NCBI RefSeq assembly: GCF_900167185.1
Contig: NZ_FUWM01000023.1
Coordinates: 1 to 34,509 of the forward strand
Length of the DNA: 34,509 nt
Direction of reading: 5' to 3'
DNA from: Selenihalanaerobacter shriftii
GTDB lineage: Bacteria > Bacillota > Halanaerobiia > Halobacteroidales > Acetohalobiaceae
The notes beneath the pieces were generated by a model. It did not search any database and was not told where the DNA came from. It saw only the letters and a list, made by a program, of their open reading frames with translations. This document shows positions 1 to 7,708 of the stretch, piece by piece. The position numbers and the translations under genes are program-made. The first letter of the stretch is position 1. Every line of letters begins with the position of its first letter.

Positions 1-141
1 CTTTCTTAACTGACGAAAATTAATTTGCTTTTTTGATTTCAACATCTCTTGTGATAATTTATTCACTTCCTTCTCACAACTAGCACATGTATTCCCAAAC
101 TGCTCATCTGATATTTCTTTACCACAAATAATACAGAACAT
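1..141 (-). CDS. zinc-ribbon protein, N-terminal fragment (runs off left edge)
   Basis: Only the first 47 codons are inside the window; the reading frame is open to base 1. The ATG at 141 is preceded by a GGGGTGAT ribosome site. The protein starts MFCIICGKEI and has two CxxC pairs (C3/C6 and C19/C22), the signature of a small zinc ribbon, followed by a Lys-rich helical stretch. The family cannot be named from this fragment. It could be a short stand-alone zinc-ribbon protein or the zinc-binding N-terminus of a larger one. Confidence 0.6.
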   Translation of the reverse strand, partial: MFCIICGKEISDEQFGNTCASCEKEVNKLSQEMLKSKKQINFRQLRK

Positions 142-297
142 TGATATCACCCCTTTTTCCAATTTTTCTAATTATAATAACAATAGTAATTGAATAATAT
201 GCTAAATTCTCATCTTCAACTCAATTATATTTATACTTATATTAGTAAGTGGATTTTAATTGTTAATCATTCATTATAATATGTTTGTAGAATTAAA

Positions 298-321
298 TTG
301 TGAAAGTGAACTTTTTCACAA
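298..321. repeat. interrupted inverted repeat TTGTGAAA/TTTCACAA
   Basis: TTGTGAAA, eight bases, then TTTCACAA: 8-bp perfect arms upstream of the leftward zinc-ribbon gene. The arms resemble half-sites of redox or CRP-like regulators, but the spacing is wider than in the usual Rex palindrome. Operator function is only a possibility. Confidence 0.3.
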
Positions 322-395
322 CAGCTTCTAATACTTATATTCTATATATATGTTTAAACTCCTGCTTTTATTTTAAATTATTTCATCAACTAATA

Positions 396-446
396 AAATA
401 ATTAAGACTCTAATCCATATTTCATGAATTAAGGTCTTAATTATTT
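396..446 (-). terminator. long hairpin, probable terminator of the M23 peptidase gene
   Basis: Perfect arms at 397-408 and 434-445 (ATAATTAAGAC / GTCTTAATTAT core), with further imperfect pairing inside (TAATcCAT against ATGaATTA). It lies about 45 bases past the stop of the leftward peptidase gene and is followed on that strand by a T-rich TTATTTTATT. The stem is A/T-dominated, so termination strength is uncertain. Confidence 0.5.
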
Positions 447-491
447 AGCATACCTATTTATATTTATATTATATAAACTACTAATTTATAA

Positions 492-1568
492 TTAATATTT
501 ATGCGGCAATCTCTTTAATGGATTAACTGGTTTACCATTAATTAAAATTGAAAAATGTAAATGTGGTCCAGTACTACGACCAGTATTACCTGACCTAGCT
601 ATAATTTGCCCCTGTTGAACATGTTGACCTCGTTTGACTACTAAACGTGAATTATGAGCATATAATGTCTTAGTGCGATTATTATGTCTAATAATGACTG
701 TTCTACCATAACCACTAACCCAGGAACTAGTTAAAACCTTTCCAGTTGCTGCAGCCTTAACTGGAGTTCCTTGCGAAAGAGCTATATCTAGTGCCCCATG
801 TAATTGACTTTGCCTAGTAATTGGATTGACTCTCCGTCCATATGCTGAAGATATTCTGCCATTCTTTACCGGCCAAATAAAATTTGATCGATTATAATTA
901 ACTGCATCTGTTGACTTATCATTAGTAATAGTCATCTCTAATTCACGAGGAATTTTTAATTCCTGACCAACTTTAATCCTAGAACTTGCTAAGTTATTTA
1001 TATCCATAAGTTTTTCAATATCACTATTATAACTCTTAGCTAATTTAGATAAGGAATCTCCTCTCTTTACTCTATAGTCAATAACTATATAAGGATTTTC
1101 CTGATCTCCACCACCTAAAGCAGTATCTGGTATTATTAAGTTCTGTCCTACATAAATTGTTGAACTAGAAAGCTCATTAACCTCTTGTAATCTCCCTATA
1201 GAAGTGTCATATTTATTAGCTAACATATATAGCGAGTCACCAGATTTAACTATATATTCTAAATTATTTTTTGAATTTTTTAAATAAAAGAGTGTTTTTC
1301 CTCCGATTATCCCATCACTTATTAAACCATTCTTTTCTTGGAAATTTTCAACTGCAATCTCAGTATTTTCACCAAAATTACCATCAACTGAAATATCATA
1401 TCCTAAATCATTTAACTTCTGCTGGAGCAGTTTAACATCATATCCCATCATTCCCCGTTGTAAATCTCTAATTCCTAAACCCGAAGCCATGGCTACTGCA
1501 TATATATTGCATAATAATATTACAACAACCAATAAACAAAATACATACCTTCTTTTCCGTTTCACCAT
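492..1568 (-). CDS. Secreted peptidoglycan hydrolase: PG-binding, 2x LysM, M23 metallopeptidase
   Basis: 358 aa. A Lys/Arg-rich start and hydrophobic stretch (residues 8-28, ending AVAMASG) form a signal peptide or membrane anchor. Next comes a PG_binding_1 domain (about 36-96) and two LysM repeats (about 104-147 and 163-207, each with a GDSL motif). The C-terminal M23/LytM endopeptidase domain (about 235-350) has H257 and D261 (HGALD) and the H336-x-H338 pair in GPHLHF as zinc ligands, with H305 as the further active-site histidine. The protein should act outside the membrane, binding glycan through the LysMs and cutting peptide cross-links, either as a wall-remodelling or spore-related enzyme. 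AAGGGGG lies just upstream; an adjacent GTG (codon 2) is also a possible start. It stands alone between intergenic regions. Confidence 0.93.
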   Translation of the reverse strand: MVKRKRRYVFCLLVVVILLCNIYAVAMASGLGIRDLQRGMMGYDVKLLQQKLNDLGYDISVDGNFGENTEIAVENFQEKNGLISDGIIGGKTLFYLKNSKNNLEYIVKSGDSLYMLANKYDTSIGRLQEVNELSSSTIYVGQNLIIPDTALGGGDQENPYIVIDYRVKRGDSLSKLAKSYNSDIEKLMDINNLASSRIKVGQELKIPRELEMTITNDKSTDAVNYNRSNFIWPVKNGRISSAYGRRVNPITRQSQLHGALDIALSQGTPVKAAATGKVLTSSWVSGYGRTVIIRHNNRTKTLYAHNSRLVVKRGQHVQQGQIIARSGNTGRSTGPHLHFSILINGKPVNPLKRLPHKY

Positions 1569-1850
1569 TTTACCCCCTTAAACCATCAGAAACCATCTCT
1601 TTTATTATTATACATGTCCATTATATATTATTTCGTGATTTTTTTAATAAATCCTTCTTGAAAATTTTACTTAATTACTTTATCTGTAATTTATTTATAA
1701 ATTTTAGACAGTATCTCTATTATAACCTAATAAAAAAGATAATTATACTTATGCAACACTAGTTATATTTTAACAATAATTTTAACATAAAATCCCAACA
1801 TTTTTTTTGATTTTAACTATAAACTAACTTTAAGGAGGTGAATATTATAT

Positions 1851-2201
1851 ATGACAAAAAATAGGATTGAAGATGAAAATTTAGAGATTAATCATACTCC
1901 AAATAGTACTGAAGTAGTAGAAGAAATTTCAGATTCAGTTAAAGCAAATAATGATGATGAAGAATCTCAAGATGTTAGATTAGGACAAGTACACTTCCCA
2001 GGTCAAGGTATGGGAGAAGAGATTGGTCCAGAAGAATATGAATTCAACCTTGCTCAACAAGCAGGTCGTTTTAATGATGAAGTAATCCTCGGTTCTCCAG
2101 CTAGTGAATATGGTGCAACTGGACGTGGTGCTTTAAAAGATATTATTAAGGCTTCTGAAGAACGTCTATCTGAAAAATTAAACAATTCCAAAAATGAGTA
2201 A
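1851..2201 (+). CDS. Small acidic protein of unknown function
   Basis: 116 aa with a very strong ribosome site (AAGGAGGTGAATATTATAT-ATG), so it is probably well expressed. The N-terminal half is Asp/Glu/Asn-rich and likely disordered. The C-terminal half is more ordered, with Gly-rich patches (FPGQGMG, SEYGATGRG) followed by a charged helix. No signal peptide or membrane segment. I do not recognise the family. A spore-associated role is conceivable from the Gly/Asn/Gln content but is not shown. It is monocistronic, flanked upstream by a 280-base AT-rich gap and downstream by a bidirectional terminator shared with pgi. Confidence 0.75.
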   Translation: MTKNRIEDENLEINHTPNSTEVVEEISDSVKANNDDEESQDVRLGQVHFPGQGMGEEIGPEEYEFNLAQQAGRFNDEVILGSPASEYGATGRGALKDIIKASEERLSEKLNNSKNE

Positions 2202-2204
2202 AAA

Positions 2205-2234
2205 AATAGGACACCTACTAGTAGGTGTCCTATT
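2205..2234. terminator. bidirectional intrinsic terminator
   Basis: Perfect 15-bp arms with no spacer base (centre between 2219 and 2220; arm core TAGGACACCTACT). It lies between the stop of the rightward small acidic gene and the stop of leftward pgi. On the minus strand the stem is followed by TTTTTT, so it is a classical terminator for pgi. On the plus strand the T-run is weak (ATTCTTG). Confidence 0.85.
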
Positions 2235-2265
2235 CTTGAAAGGTATGATTTGTTTTCGTAATACG

Positions 2266-3705
2266 TTAAATTATTAAATTACTATTCTTTTCTGATTTAT
2301 TATCATACTCTGCTTTCATATCCTCATAACCTTCTCTACCTAAAATGCCATAAGTATAATTCTTACCTAACTCTACTCCAGGTTGATTAAAGGCATTAAT
2401 ATTATATAATTCGCCAGCAAAAGCAGTCTGTAATTCAAACATATAAAATAATTGGCCCATAGTAAATTCATTAACCTCTGGCAAAGAAATAGTACAATTT
2501 AGACGTTGATTCTTAGTTAAAGCCAATTCAGTAGCTGACTGCTCAGTTTTAATTAATTGATTAAAAGTATGTCCACCTAAATAAGATACACCACTAATTT
2601 CTGAGTATCCTCCAGGAATAGTAACATCTTCCTCATGATTATCTACAGTTAAAAATGTAATAACCTTATCATATGGTCCTTCCATATATAACTGTGCTTG
2701 TGAATGTTGATCAGTTGCTCCTAAAGCTTTGATTGGGGTTGGACCTACATTTACTACCTCACCCGCTCTATTTTCTCTTTTCCCTAATGATTCAGCCCAA
2801 AGCTGTCGATACCAATCTGCTACATCTTTTAAACCATGAACATAAGGCATCATTACTGACATAGATTTACCAGCTTGGTCAGCTAAATACTGCAACGTTG
2901 CATTTAAGTAAGCTGGGTTCTGCCAGATATCATCTGTTTTACAAATTTGGTCCATATATTCTGCGCCTGCTAATAATTCTTCTATATTAATACCACAAAA
3001 TGCTGCTGGTACCAAACCTACTGGAGTTAGTACTGAAAATCTACCTCCTACATTTTCAGGAATATAGAAAGTTTTTATTCCTTCTTGTTTAGCTATCTTA
3101 ATTAAATTACCTGTATCTTCACTTGTAGTAGCAATAAAATGGTTAGCTACTTTATCTTCACCTAATTCTTTAGCAACTAAATCTCTAACTAATAAAAACT
3201 CGCTCATAGTCTCTGCAGTTCCGCCAGATTTTGAAATCACATTAAATATAGTCTCTTCTAAATCTAATGTTTGTAATAAACTTTTCAATCTAGTAGGGTC
3301 AACATTATCAAGGACAAATAACCTAGGATGTCCTTTTCTAGCTTCTTCATTCAAATTATAATATGAATGATTTAAAGCTGTATGTAAAGCTATAGTTCCT
3401 AAAGCTGAACCCCCAATTCCTAAAACTACAAAGTTTTTAAATTCACCTTTCTTCTGTTCTGCAAACTCTTTCATTTCCTTAATTATCGTTTTTTGTGTAT
3501 AAGGTAATTCCATAAACCCTAATTGCCCATCTTCTTTCGCTTCTTGGATTGCTTGATGAGCTGCAGTTAATTTATCTTGTAAATCATTTACTTTTTCTTT
3601 AGTAAAACCATTCTTTTTACCTACTTGATCTACAAACATATTATTTACATCTAATTTAATTCGCATCTCTTCTTTCCATCCTTCTTCTTGATATCTATTC
3701 ACCAT
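2266..3705 (-). CDS. pgi: Glucose-6-phosphate isomerase
   Basis: 479 aa. Interconverts glucose-6-phosphate and fructose-6-phosphate in the cytoplasm (glycolysis/gluconeogenesis), one step before the pfkA product encoded elsewhere in this window. Family motifs are complete: GIGGSALG (96-103) and SKSGGTAET (158-166) in the sugar-phosphate-binding SIS folds, GGRFSVLTPVG (220-230), catalytic Glu in WAESLGK (E305), His in TDQHSQ (H334), and a C-terminal PGVELGKNYTYG with the active-site Lys. The length suits the short bacterial type. AAAGGAGG precedes the ATG closely; the next codon, GTG, has better spacing, so the start may be one codon later. Monocistronic, with a terminator at 2205-2234. Confidence 0.97.
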   Translation of the reverse strand: MVNRYQEEGWKEEMRIKLDVNNMFVDQVGKKNGFTKEKVNDLQDKLTAAHQAIQEAKEDGQLGFMELPYTQKTIIKEMKEFAEQKKGEFKNFVVLGIGGSALGTIALHTALNHSYYNLNEEARKGHPRLFVLDNVDPTRLKSLLQTLDLEETIFNVISKSGGTAETMSEFLLVRDLVAKELGEDKVANHFIATTSEDTGNLIKIAKQEGIKTFYIPENVGGRFSVLTPVGLVPAAFCGINIEELLAGAEYMDQICKTDDIWQNPAYLNATLQYLADQAGKSMSVMMPYVHGLKDVADWYRQLWAESLGKRENRAGEVVNVGPTPIKALGATDQHSQAQLYMEGPYDKVITFLTVDNHEEDVTIPGGYSEISGVSYLGGHTFNQLIKTEQSATELALTKNQRLNCTISLPEVNEFTMGQLFYMFELQTAFAGELYNINAFNQPGVELGKNYTYGILGREGYEDMKAEYDNKSEKNSNLII

Positions 3706-3924
3706 GATTCCTCCTTTGTAACCTTATATTATGTAATAAAAAATAATTTATAAGTAACTTCATAAATTTTAATTACTTCCCTTAAGTTTACATTTTCTAT
3801 TAAAAGATTACCACTCCTGCAAAAAAATAAAATTATCTATTTATATTTAAAATTATTCATATTTTATATTCTTTAACTATATTATTATAAAAGAGAGTAA
3901 GTACTCATCTAAGAGGTGAAAATT

Positions 3925-4524
3925 ATGAATAATGATCAATATAGGTCTAGACGAAAGTCTTCTAAAAAGAAAATCTGGTTTAAAGATGTCAATCCAAAAA
4001 ATAATAAATCAACTACAAATCAAAATGAAGATAACAACAATTCATTGGACAATAAAAATACAAATGAAGAATTAGAACAATATGATAAAACTGACGATCA
4101 AAATGAAAATCAAACTAATAATAATGACAAACTCATTAATAACGAATCTGAATCTAATAATTCCTCCAATAATAATAATAATATAGAAGAATTAACCAAT
4201 ATAAAAGACGACCATTCCCTAAATATATCAAGTAATCGAAATCCAAAATTAAATATTGATAATAAAATATCACACCTTAACCAAGTGGGATATTCTTTTC
4301 AACAGCAATTACTTAACCATCTTGGAGATTTTATTAAAATTGCAGTTACAACTTGTTGTGATGATGGCTGTTTCGAAGGAATTCTGTGTCAAGTTGAGTC
4401 TGATTTTATAATTTTAATCAACTCTTTAACCATTATAGAAATTCCTGTTGATAGAATTGCAGCTATTATTATTCAAGCTGGAGGGGTACCCCAGGAAAGT
4501 AATAATGATAATACTGAAGAATAA
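3925..4524 (+). CDS. Asn-rich protein with a C-terminal small beta-type domain (paralogue of 4581-4802)
   Basis: 199 aa from the ATG at 3925. The longer ORF begins at a GTG at 3916 that is part of the ribosome site AGAGGTGA, so the ATG seven bases further is preferred. A basic N-terminus (RRKSSKKK) is followed by a long Asn/Asp/Glu/Ser low-complexity linker (about 25-115). The C-terminal domain (about 125-190) has LGDFIKIAVTT, EGILCQV, DFIILI, EIPVDRIAAI and AGG. It aligns closely with the whole of the protein encoded at 4581-4802. The pattern (short strands, a G-x-L turn, a closing I-P-x-x-x-I) resembles the DUF2642/Sm-like small barrels of spore-former proteins; that link is from memory. 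A spore-coat role is possible but unproven. No signal peptide. Confidence 0.75.
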   Translation: MNNDQYRSRRKSSKKKIWFKDVNPKNNKSTTNQNEDNNNSLDNKNTNEELEQYDKTDDQNENQTNNNDKLINNESESNNSSNNNNNIEELTNIKDDHSLNISSNRNPKLNIDNKISHLNQVGYSFQQQLLNHLGDFIKIAVTTCCDDGCFEGILCQVESDFIILINSLTIIEIPVDRIAAIIIQAGGVPQESNNDNTEE

Positions 4525-4532
4525 TATCCAAA

Positions 4533-4566
4533 AAGAATCAGAAGGTAATATTACCTTCTGATTCTT
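4533..4566. terminator. bidirectional intrinsic terminator between convergent paralogues
   Basis: Perfect 17-bp arms (core AGAATCAGAAGGTAAT and its complement) between two convergent genes. The plus strand continues CAGTCTTTTTT and the minus strand has TTTTT directly at the stem base, so it serves both genes. Confidence 0.88.
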
Positions 4567-4580
4567 CAGTCTTTTTTAAT

Positions 4581-4802
4581 CTATGCTTCTACTTCATCAA
4601 ATGGTGCTCCACCAGCTAACTTTCTAACTGCTGCTATTGAATCGAAAGGTATTTCTACTCGCACATCATCGTCAATTAAAGTAATGTAATCTAAGCCTAT
4701 TCTACATAAAATTCCTTCTTGTAAACAACATCCTTCTCCAGCAGTAATGATAACTTCTACATAATCACCAATCTGTTCTTCTAATAAATCTTCAAAAGGC
4801 AT
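4581..4802 (-). CDS. Small single-domain protein, paralogue of the C-terminus of 3925-4524
   Basis: 73 aa with a strong GGAGGGGAGAAG ribosome site before the ATG. The whole protein matches the C-terminal domain of the convergent neighbour: GDYVEVIITAG, EGILCRI, DYITLI, EIPFDSIAAV, AGGAP. A CC pair (residues 25-26) sits where the neighbour also has CC, so both may share a metal or disulfide feature. The fold is probably a small beta barrel (DUF2642/Sm-like, from memory). Function unknown. The compact size suggests an oligomeric binding module. Confidence 0.72.
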   Translation of the reverse strand: MPFEDLLEEQIGDYVEVIITAGEGCCLQEGILCRIGLDYITLIDDDVRVEIPFDSIAAVRKLAGGAPFDEVEA

Positions 4803-4908
4803 CTTCTCCCCTCCTTCAAATATTAATTTATTATATATTATGAAAAGCTGTTTAAATATGTTACTCCTAATAATTACTAAAATTTATTCAAATTCGAAAT
4901 CAATTTTA

Positions 4909-5910
4909 TTAATAATATTGATTTAACTTATTTTTACTTATCTCACTATAATCTGCATTAATTTCTATTAAATATTGCCAATATATCTTTGCTTCTTTCA
5001 ATTTATTCTGAGTTTCTGCTACAACTGAATTAACCCAAAGATTATTAGCCATCCTTTTTACCTTTCTTTCAGCTATCTCTAAGATCTTTTCTCTTTGCTT
5101 AGCTTTAGTCTTATCCTGCTTAGCTAACCTATTATAAATTTTACCCAAAGTAATATAAGCATAATAATTATCTTCATCTAAAGCAATTGCTTTTTCACAA
5201 TTTTCCATTGCTAACTCAACCTCTTTTAAAGCAAAATGACACTTGGCCATTCCTACATAGCTTTCACCTTTAGCCAGATCAGAAAGAACTACCTCTGAAT
5301 CTGAAACCTCTATTGCTTCTTCGTAAAATCTAATAGCTGCTTCTAAATATCCTTTTGCTTCTTCTTGAACTTTATCAGTCATCTTTTTATTATTAGTTAC
5401 ATTTTTAATTAAATCTTTTCCTTGTTGCCAATAAAGCTGACCTAATCCATTATAAACCCAGTTACTACTTGATTGGTCATTATCTAACATAACCTCATAT
5501 AAGAATTCAGCTACTGAATAATATGAAAGCTTTCTATATTCTTTGGCTAAATCATTTAAGTATTCTGTTATATCCCCACCTTCTAGTATATTTAAGTAGT
5601 ACTTTGCTTCCAATGAAAATAGTTTAGCCCCTTCTAACTCTTCTTGTAATAGTTTAGTTCTTATTTGATTTAATATGATATCGGCTCTATAATATTGTTG
5701 ATTATTAATAATATTAATAAATTTGTAAATTAATTTAGACACATTGCGTTCTGAATCTTGCCTTTCTAAAATTATATTTAATTTCAATAAAATGGGAGTA
5801 ACTAATTCTGTAATATCACTTAATTTTGACTCTTCTTCTGCATTATTAACCAATTCATGAATTCTCTTCTTTTTAGTTAAAATTGACTCTTCAAATGAAT
5901 CCCCTAGCAT
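4909..5910 (-). CDS. TPR-like helical repeat protein, soluble
   Basis: 333 aa from the ATG at 5910. An upstream in-frame GTG at 5919 overlaps the AAAGGAG ribosome site and is rejected. The protein is all-helical by composition with degenerate tetratricopeptide repeats. The clearest is near residues 235-270 (SYVGMAKCHFALKEVELA, AIALDEDNYYAYITLGKIY); further copies surround YNGLGQLYWQQG and EAAIRFYEEAIEV. No signal peptide or membrane helix, so it is probably a cytoplasmic scaffold or adaptor. It has its own promoter candidate (5945-5973), divergent from the hydantoinase-like gene. Partner and pathway cannot be told from the sequence. Confidence 0.8.
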   Translation of the reverse strand: MLGDSFEESILTKKKRIHELVNNAEEESKLSDITELVTPILLKLNIILERQDSERNVSKLIYKFINIINNQQYYRADIILNQIRTKLLQEELEGAKLFSLEAKYYLNILEGGDITEYLNDLAKEYRKLSYYSVAEFLYEVMLDNDQSSSNWVYNGLGQLYWQQGKDLIKNVTNNKKMTDKVQEEAKGYLEAAIRFYEEAIEVSDSEVVLSDLAKGESYVGMAKCHFALKEVELAMENCEKAIALDEDNYYAYITLGKIYNRLAKQDKTKAKQREKILEIAERKVKRMANNLWVNSVVAETQNKLKEAKIYWQYLIEINADYSEISKNKLNQYY

Positions 5911-5944
5911 TTTTTTCACTCCTTTAACAGTTTAGTTCATTATA

Positions 5945-5973
5945 TTTATATTCAAAAAAGCTTTACTTGTGAA
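5945..5973 (-). promoter_or_regulatory. sigma-A-type promoter for the TPR gene
   Basis: On the minus strand: TTCACA, 17-base spacer, TATAAA, about 35 bases upstream of the chosen start. Confidence 0.5.
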
Positions 5974-6051
5974 AATAAAAAAGACCATTGCGCATTTAAA
6001 GGAATAATATATGTAATCTAGAATTAAATTAAAATGATGGAGGTGAATTAA

Positions 6052-7704
6052 ATGAAATTAGGAATTGATATTGGTGGAACTCATACTGATGGAGTACTAC
6101 TTAATGATAATAACGAAATTATTAAATCTATTAAACTAACTACTCAACATCAAGAATTAACTAATACAATTTTGACTGGTTGCCAAACTCTAACTTCTAA
6201 CTTGAAAGCAAAAGAATTGGATAGAATTGTTTTAAGCACTACTTTAGCTACAAATGTAATTGCTGAACAAAATTATCAACCAGCAGGATTATTATTAATT
6301 CCTGGTCCTGGTATTAATCCTAAATTACATAATTATGCCCAACATGTTGAAGTTGTTACAGGCTCTATTGATCATCGTGGGAGTGAAGTTCAAGATATAA
6401 ATAAAAAAGAAGTACAAAAAACTCTTGCAAAATTTATTAAAATAGGAATTGATAGAGTAGGAGTATGTGGTAAGTTCTCTACTCGAAACCCTAAACATGA
6501 ATTAGAGATTAAAAATTTAATTAAAAAAGAATTTACAGAAATTGAAGTCATTAGTTTAAGTCATCAACTTACTGGTCGATTAAATTATCCTAGACGTATA
6601 GCTACTACATACCTTAACTGTCTAGTTCAACAAACTCAAACTGAATTCACTACTGCTATTCAAGACGGGCTAAAAGAATTAAATATTAAATCTCCAGTTT
6701 ATATTTTAAAAGCTGATGGAGGTACTATGCCTTTAATTAAATCAAATAATTTACCAGTAGAAAGTATCAATTCAGGCCCAGCGGCTAGCATTATGGGGAT
6801 TTTAGCTCTAACTGATACCTACGAAACTACTTTAGGTATAGATATCGGTGGGACAACTACTGATATATCTCTATTCATTGACAAAGAACCACTCTTTAAA
6901 CCAAAAGGAATAAAAATAAATAAATATAAAACTTCAATTCGTGGATTATATAATAAATCTGTAGATTGTGGAGGAGATAGTTTAATTCAAATCAAAAACG
7001 GCAAATTAAAAATAGGTCCTAAACGTCAAGGTCCAGCTGCTGCTTTTGGTGGTAATAATCCTACTCCAACAGATGCTTTAGTAATTTTAAATCTAACTCA
7101 GAAAGGTAATAAAGAAGCTGCTAAAACCAGTCTACAGCCTCTGGCTAAAGAATTGAATTTATCTATTCCAGAATTAGCAAATAAAATCATTAAAAAATTC
7201 TGCCAAGAAATCAAAGCTAAAATTGATAATATCTTAACAGAATTAAATAATCAACCAGTTTATACTATTAATAAATTACTAGATAATACTAATATCCAGC
7301 CGACTAAATTAGTAGGCATCGGAGGTCCAGCTAAAGCTTTAACACCTAGATTAGCAAGTGAGTTAAATATGGATTATATTACCCCGGATAATGCAAATAT
7401 AGCCAATGCTATCGGGGCTGCTTTATCTCGAGTTACTCAAGAATGCACATTATATGCTGATACCTCTCAAGGATACTATAATATCCCTGAATTAAGTATA
7501 AAAGAAAGTATAAATCAAGAGTTCAACTTGCAGATTGCCCAATCCTTAATTAAAGAAAAATTAAGAGAAAGTACTATTACTCCACAAAAACAAATAGAAA
7601 TCAGCAATACTGAAACCTTTAATCTAGTTAGAGGCTTTAATACTATAGGAAAAATTATAAAAGTTACTGCCCAGCTTAAACCTGGCTTAATTACCTGGAG
7701 GTGA
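6052..7704 (+). CDS. Hydantoinase/5-oxoprolinase family protein (HyuA-type ATPase)
   Basis: 550 aa. The N-terminal hydantoinase-A module carries GIDIGGTHTDG (4-14), a phosphate-binding loop of the sugar-kinase/actin superfamily. A second one, GIDIGGTTTDIS (262-273), marks the main Hydantoinase_A domain. SGPAASIMG (241-249) and a Gly-rich GIGGPAKAL nucleotide site follow. The family couples ATP hydrolysis to opening of cyclic amides such as hydantoins and 5-oxoproline, or to carboxylation of related substrates. The protein is shorter than dedicated 5-oxoprolinases and has no HyuB partner beside it, so the substrate is open. Ribosome site TGGAGGTGAATTAA. The stop codon sits inside the ribosome site of the next gene, implying translational coupling. 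Confidence 0.88.
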   Translation: MKLGIDIGGTHTDGVLLNDNNEIIKSIKLTTQHQELTNTILTGCQTLTSNLKAKELDRIVLSTTLATNVIAEQNYQPAGLLLIPGPGINPKLHNYAQHVEVVTGSIDHRGSEVQDINKKEVQKTLAKFIKIGIDRVGVCGKFSTRNPKHELEIKNLIKKEFTEIEVISLSHQLTGRLNYPRRIATTYLNCLVQQTQTEFTTAIQDGLKELNIKSPVYILKADGGTMPLIKSNNLPVESINSGPAASIMGILALTDTYETTLGIDIGGTTTDISLFIDKEPLFKPKGIKINKYKTSIRGLYNKSVDCGGDSLIQIKNGKLKIGPKRQGPAAAFGGNNPTPTDALVILNLTQKGNKEAAKTSLQPLAKELNLSIPELANKIIKKFCQEIKAKIDNILTELNNQPVYTINKLLDNTNIQPTKLVGIGGPAKALTPRLASELNMDYITPDNANIANAIGAALSRVTQECTLYADTSQGYYNIPELSIKESINQEFNLQIAQSLIKEKLRESTITPQKQIEISNTETFNLVRGFNTIGKIIKVTAQLKPGLITWR

Positions 7705-7708
7705 TCAT

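Larger units (their letters stand above)
142..491. other. AT-rich intergenic region
   Basis: No convincing gene. It lies between two genes read leftwards, so it should hold the promoter of the zinc-ribbon gene and the terminator of the peptidase gene. Two structures stand out: an interrupted inverted repeat at 298-321 and a long hairpin at 396-446. I could not pick a convincing promoter. Confidence 0.6.

Noticed and set aside
298-321. Rex operator
   Set aside because: Half-sites are similar, but the 12-base spacing between TTGTGA and TCACAA exceeds the usual six.
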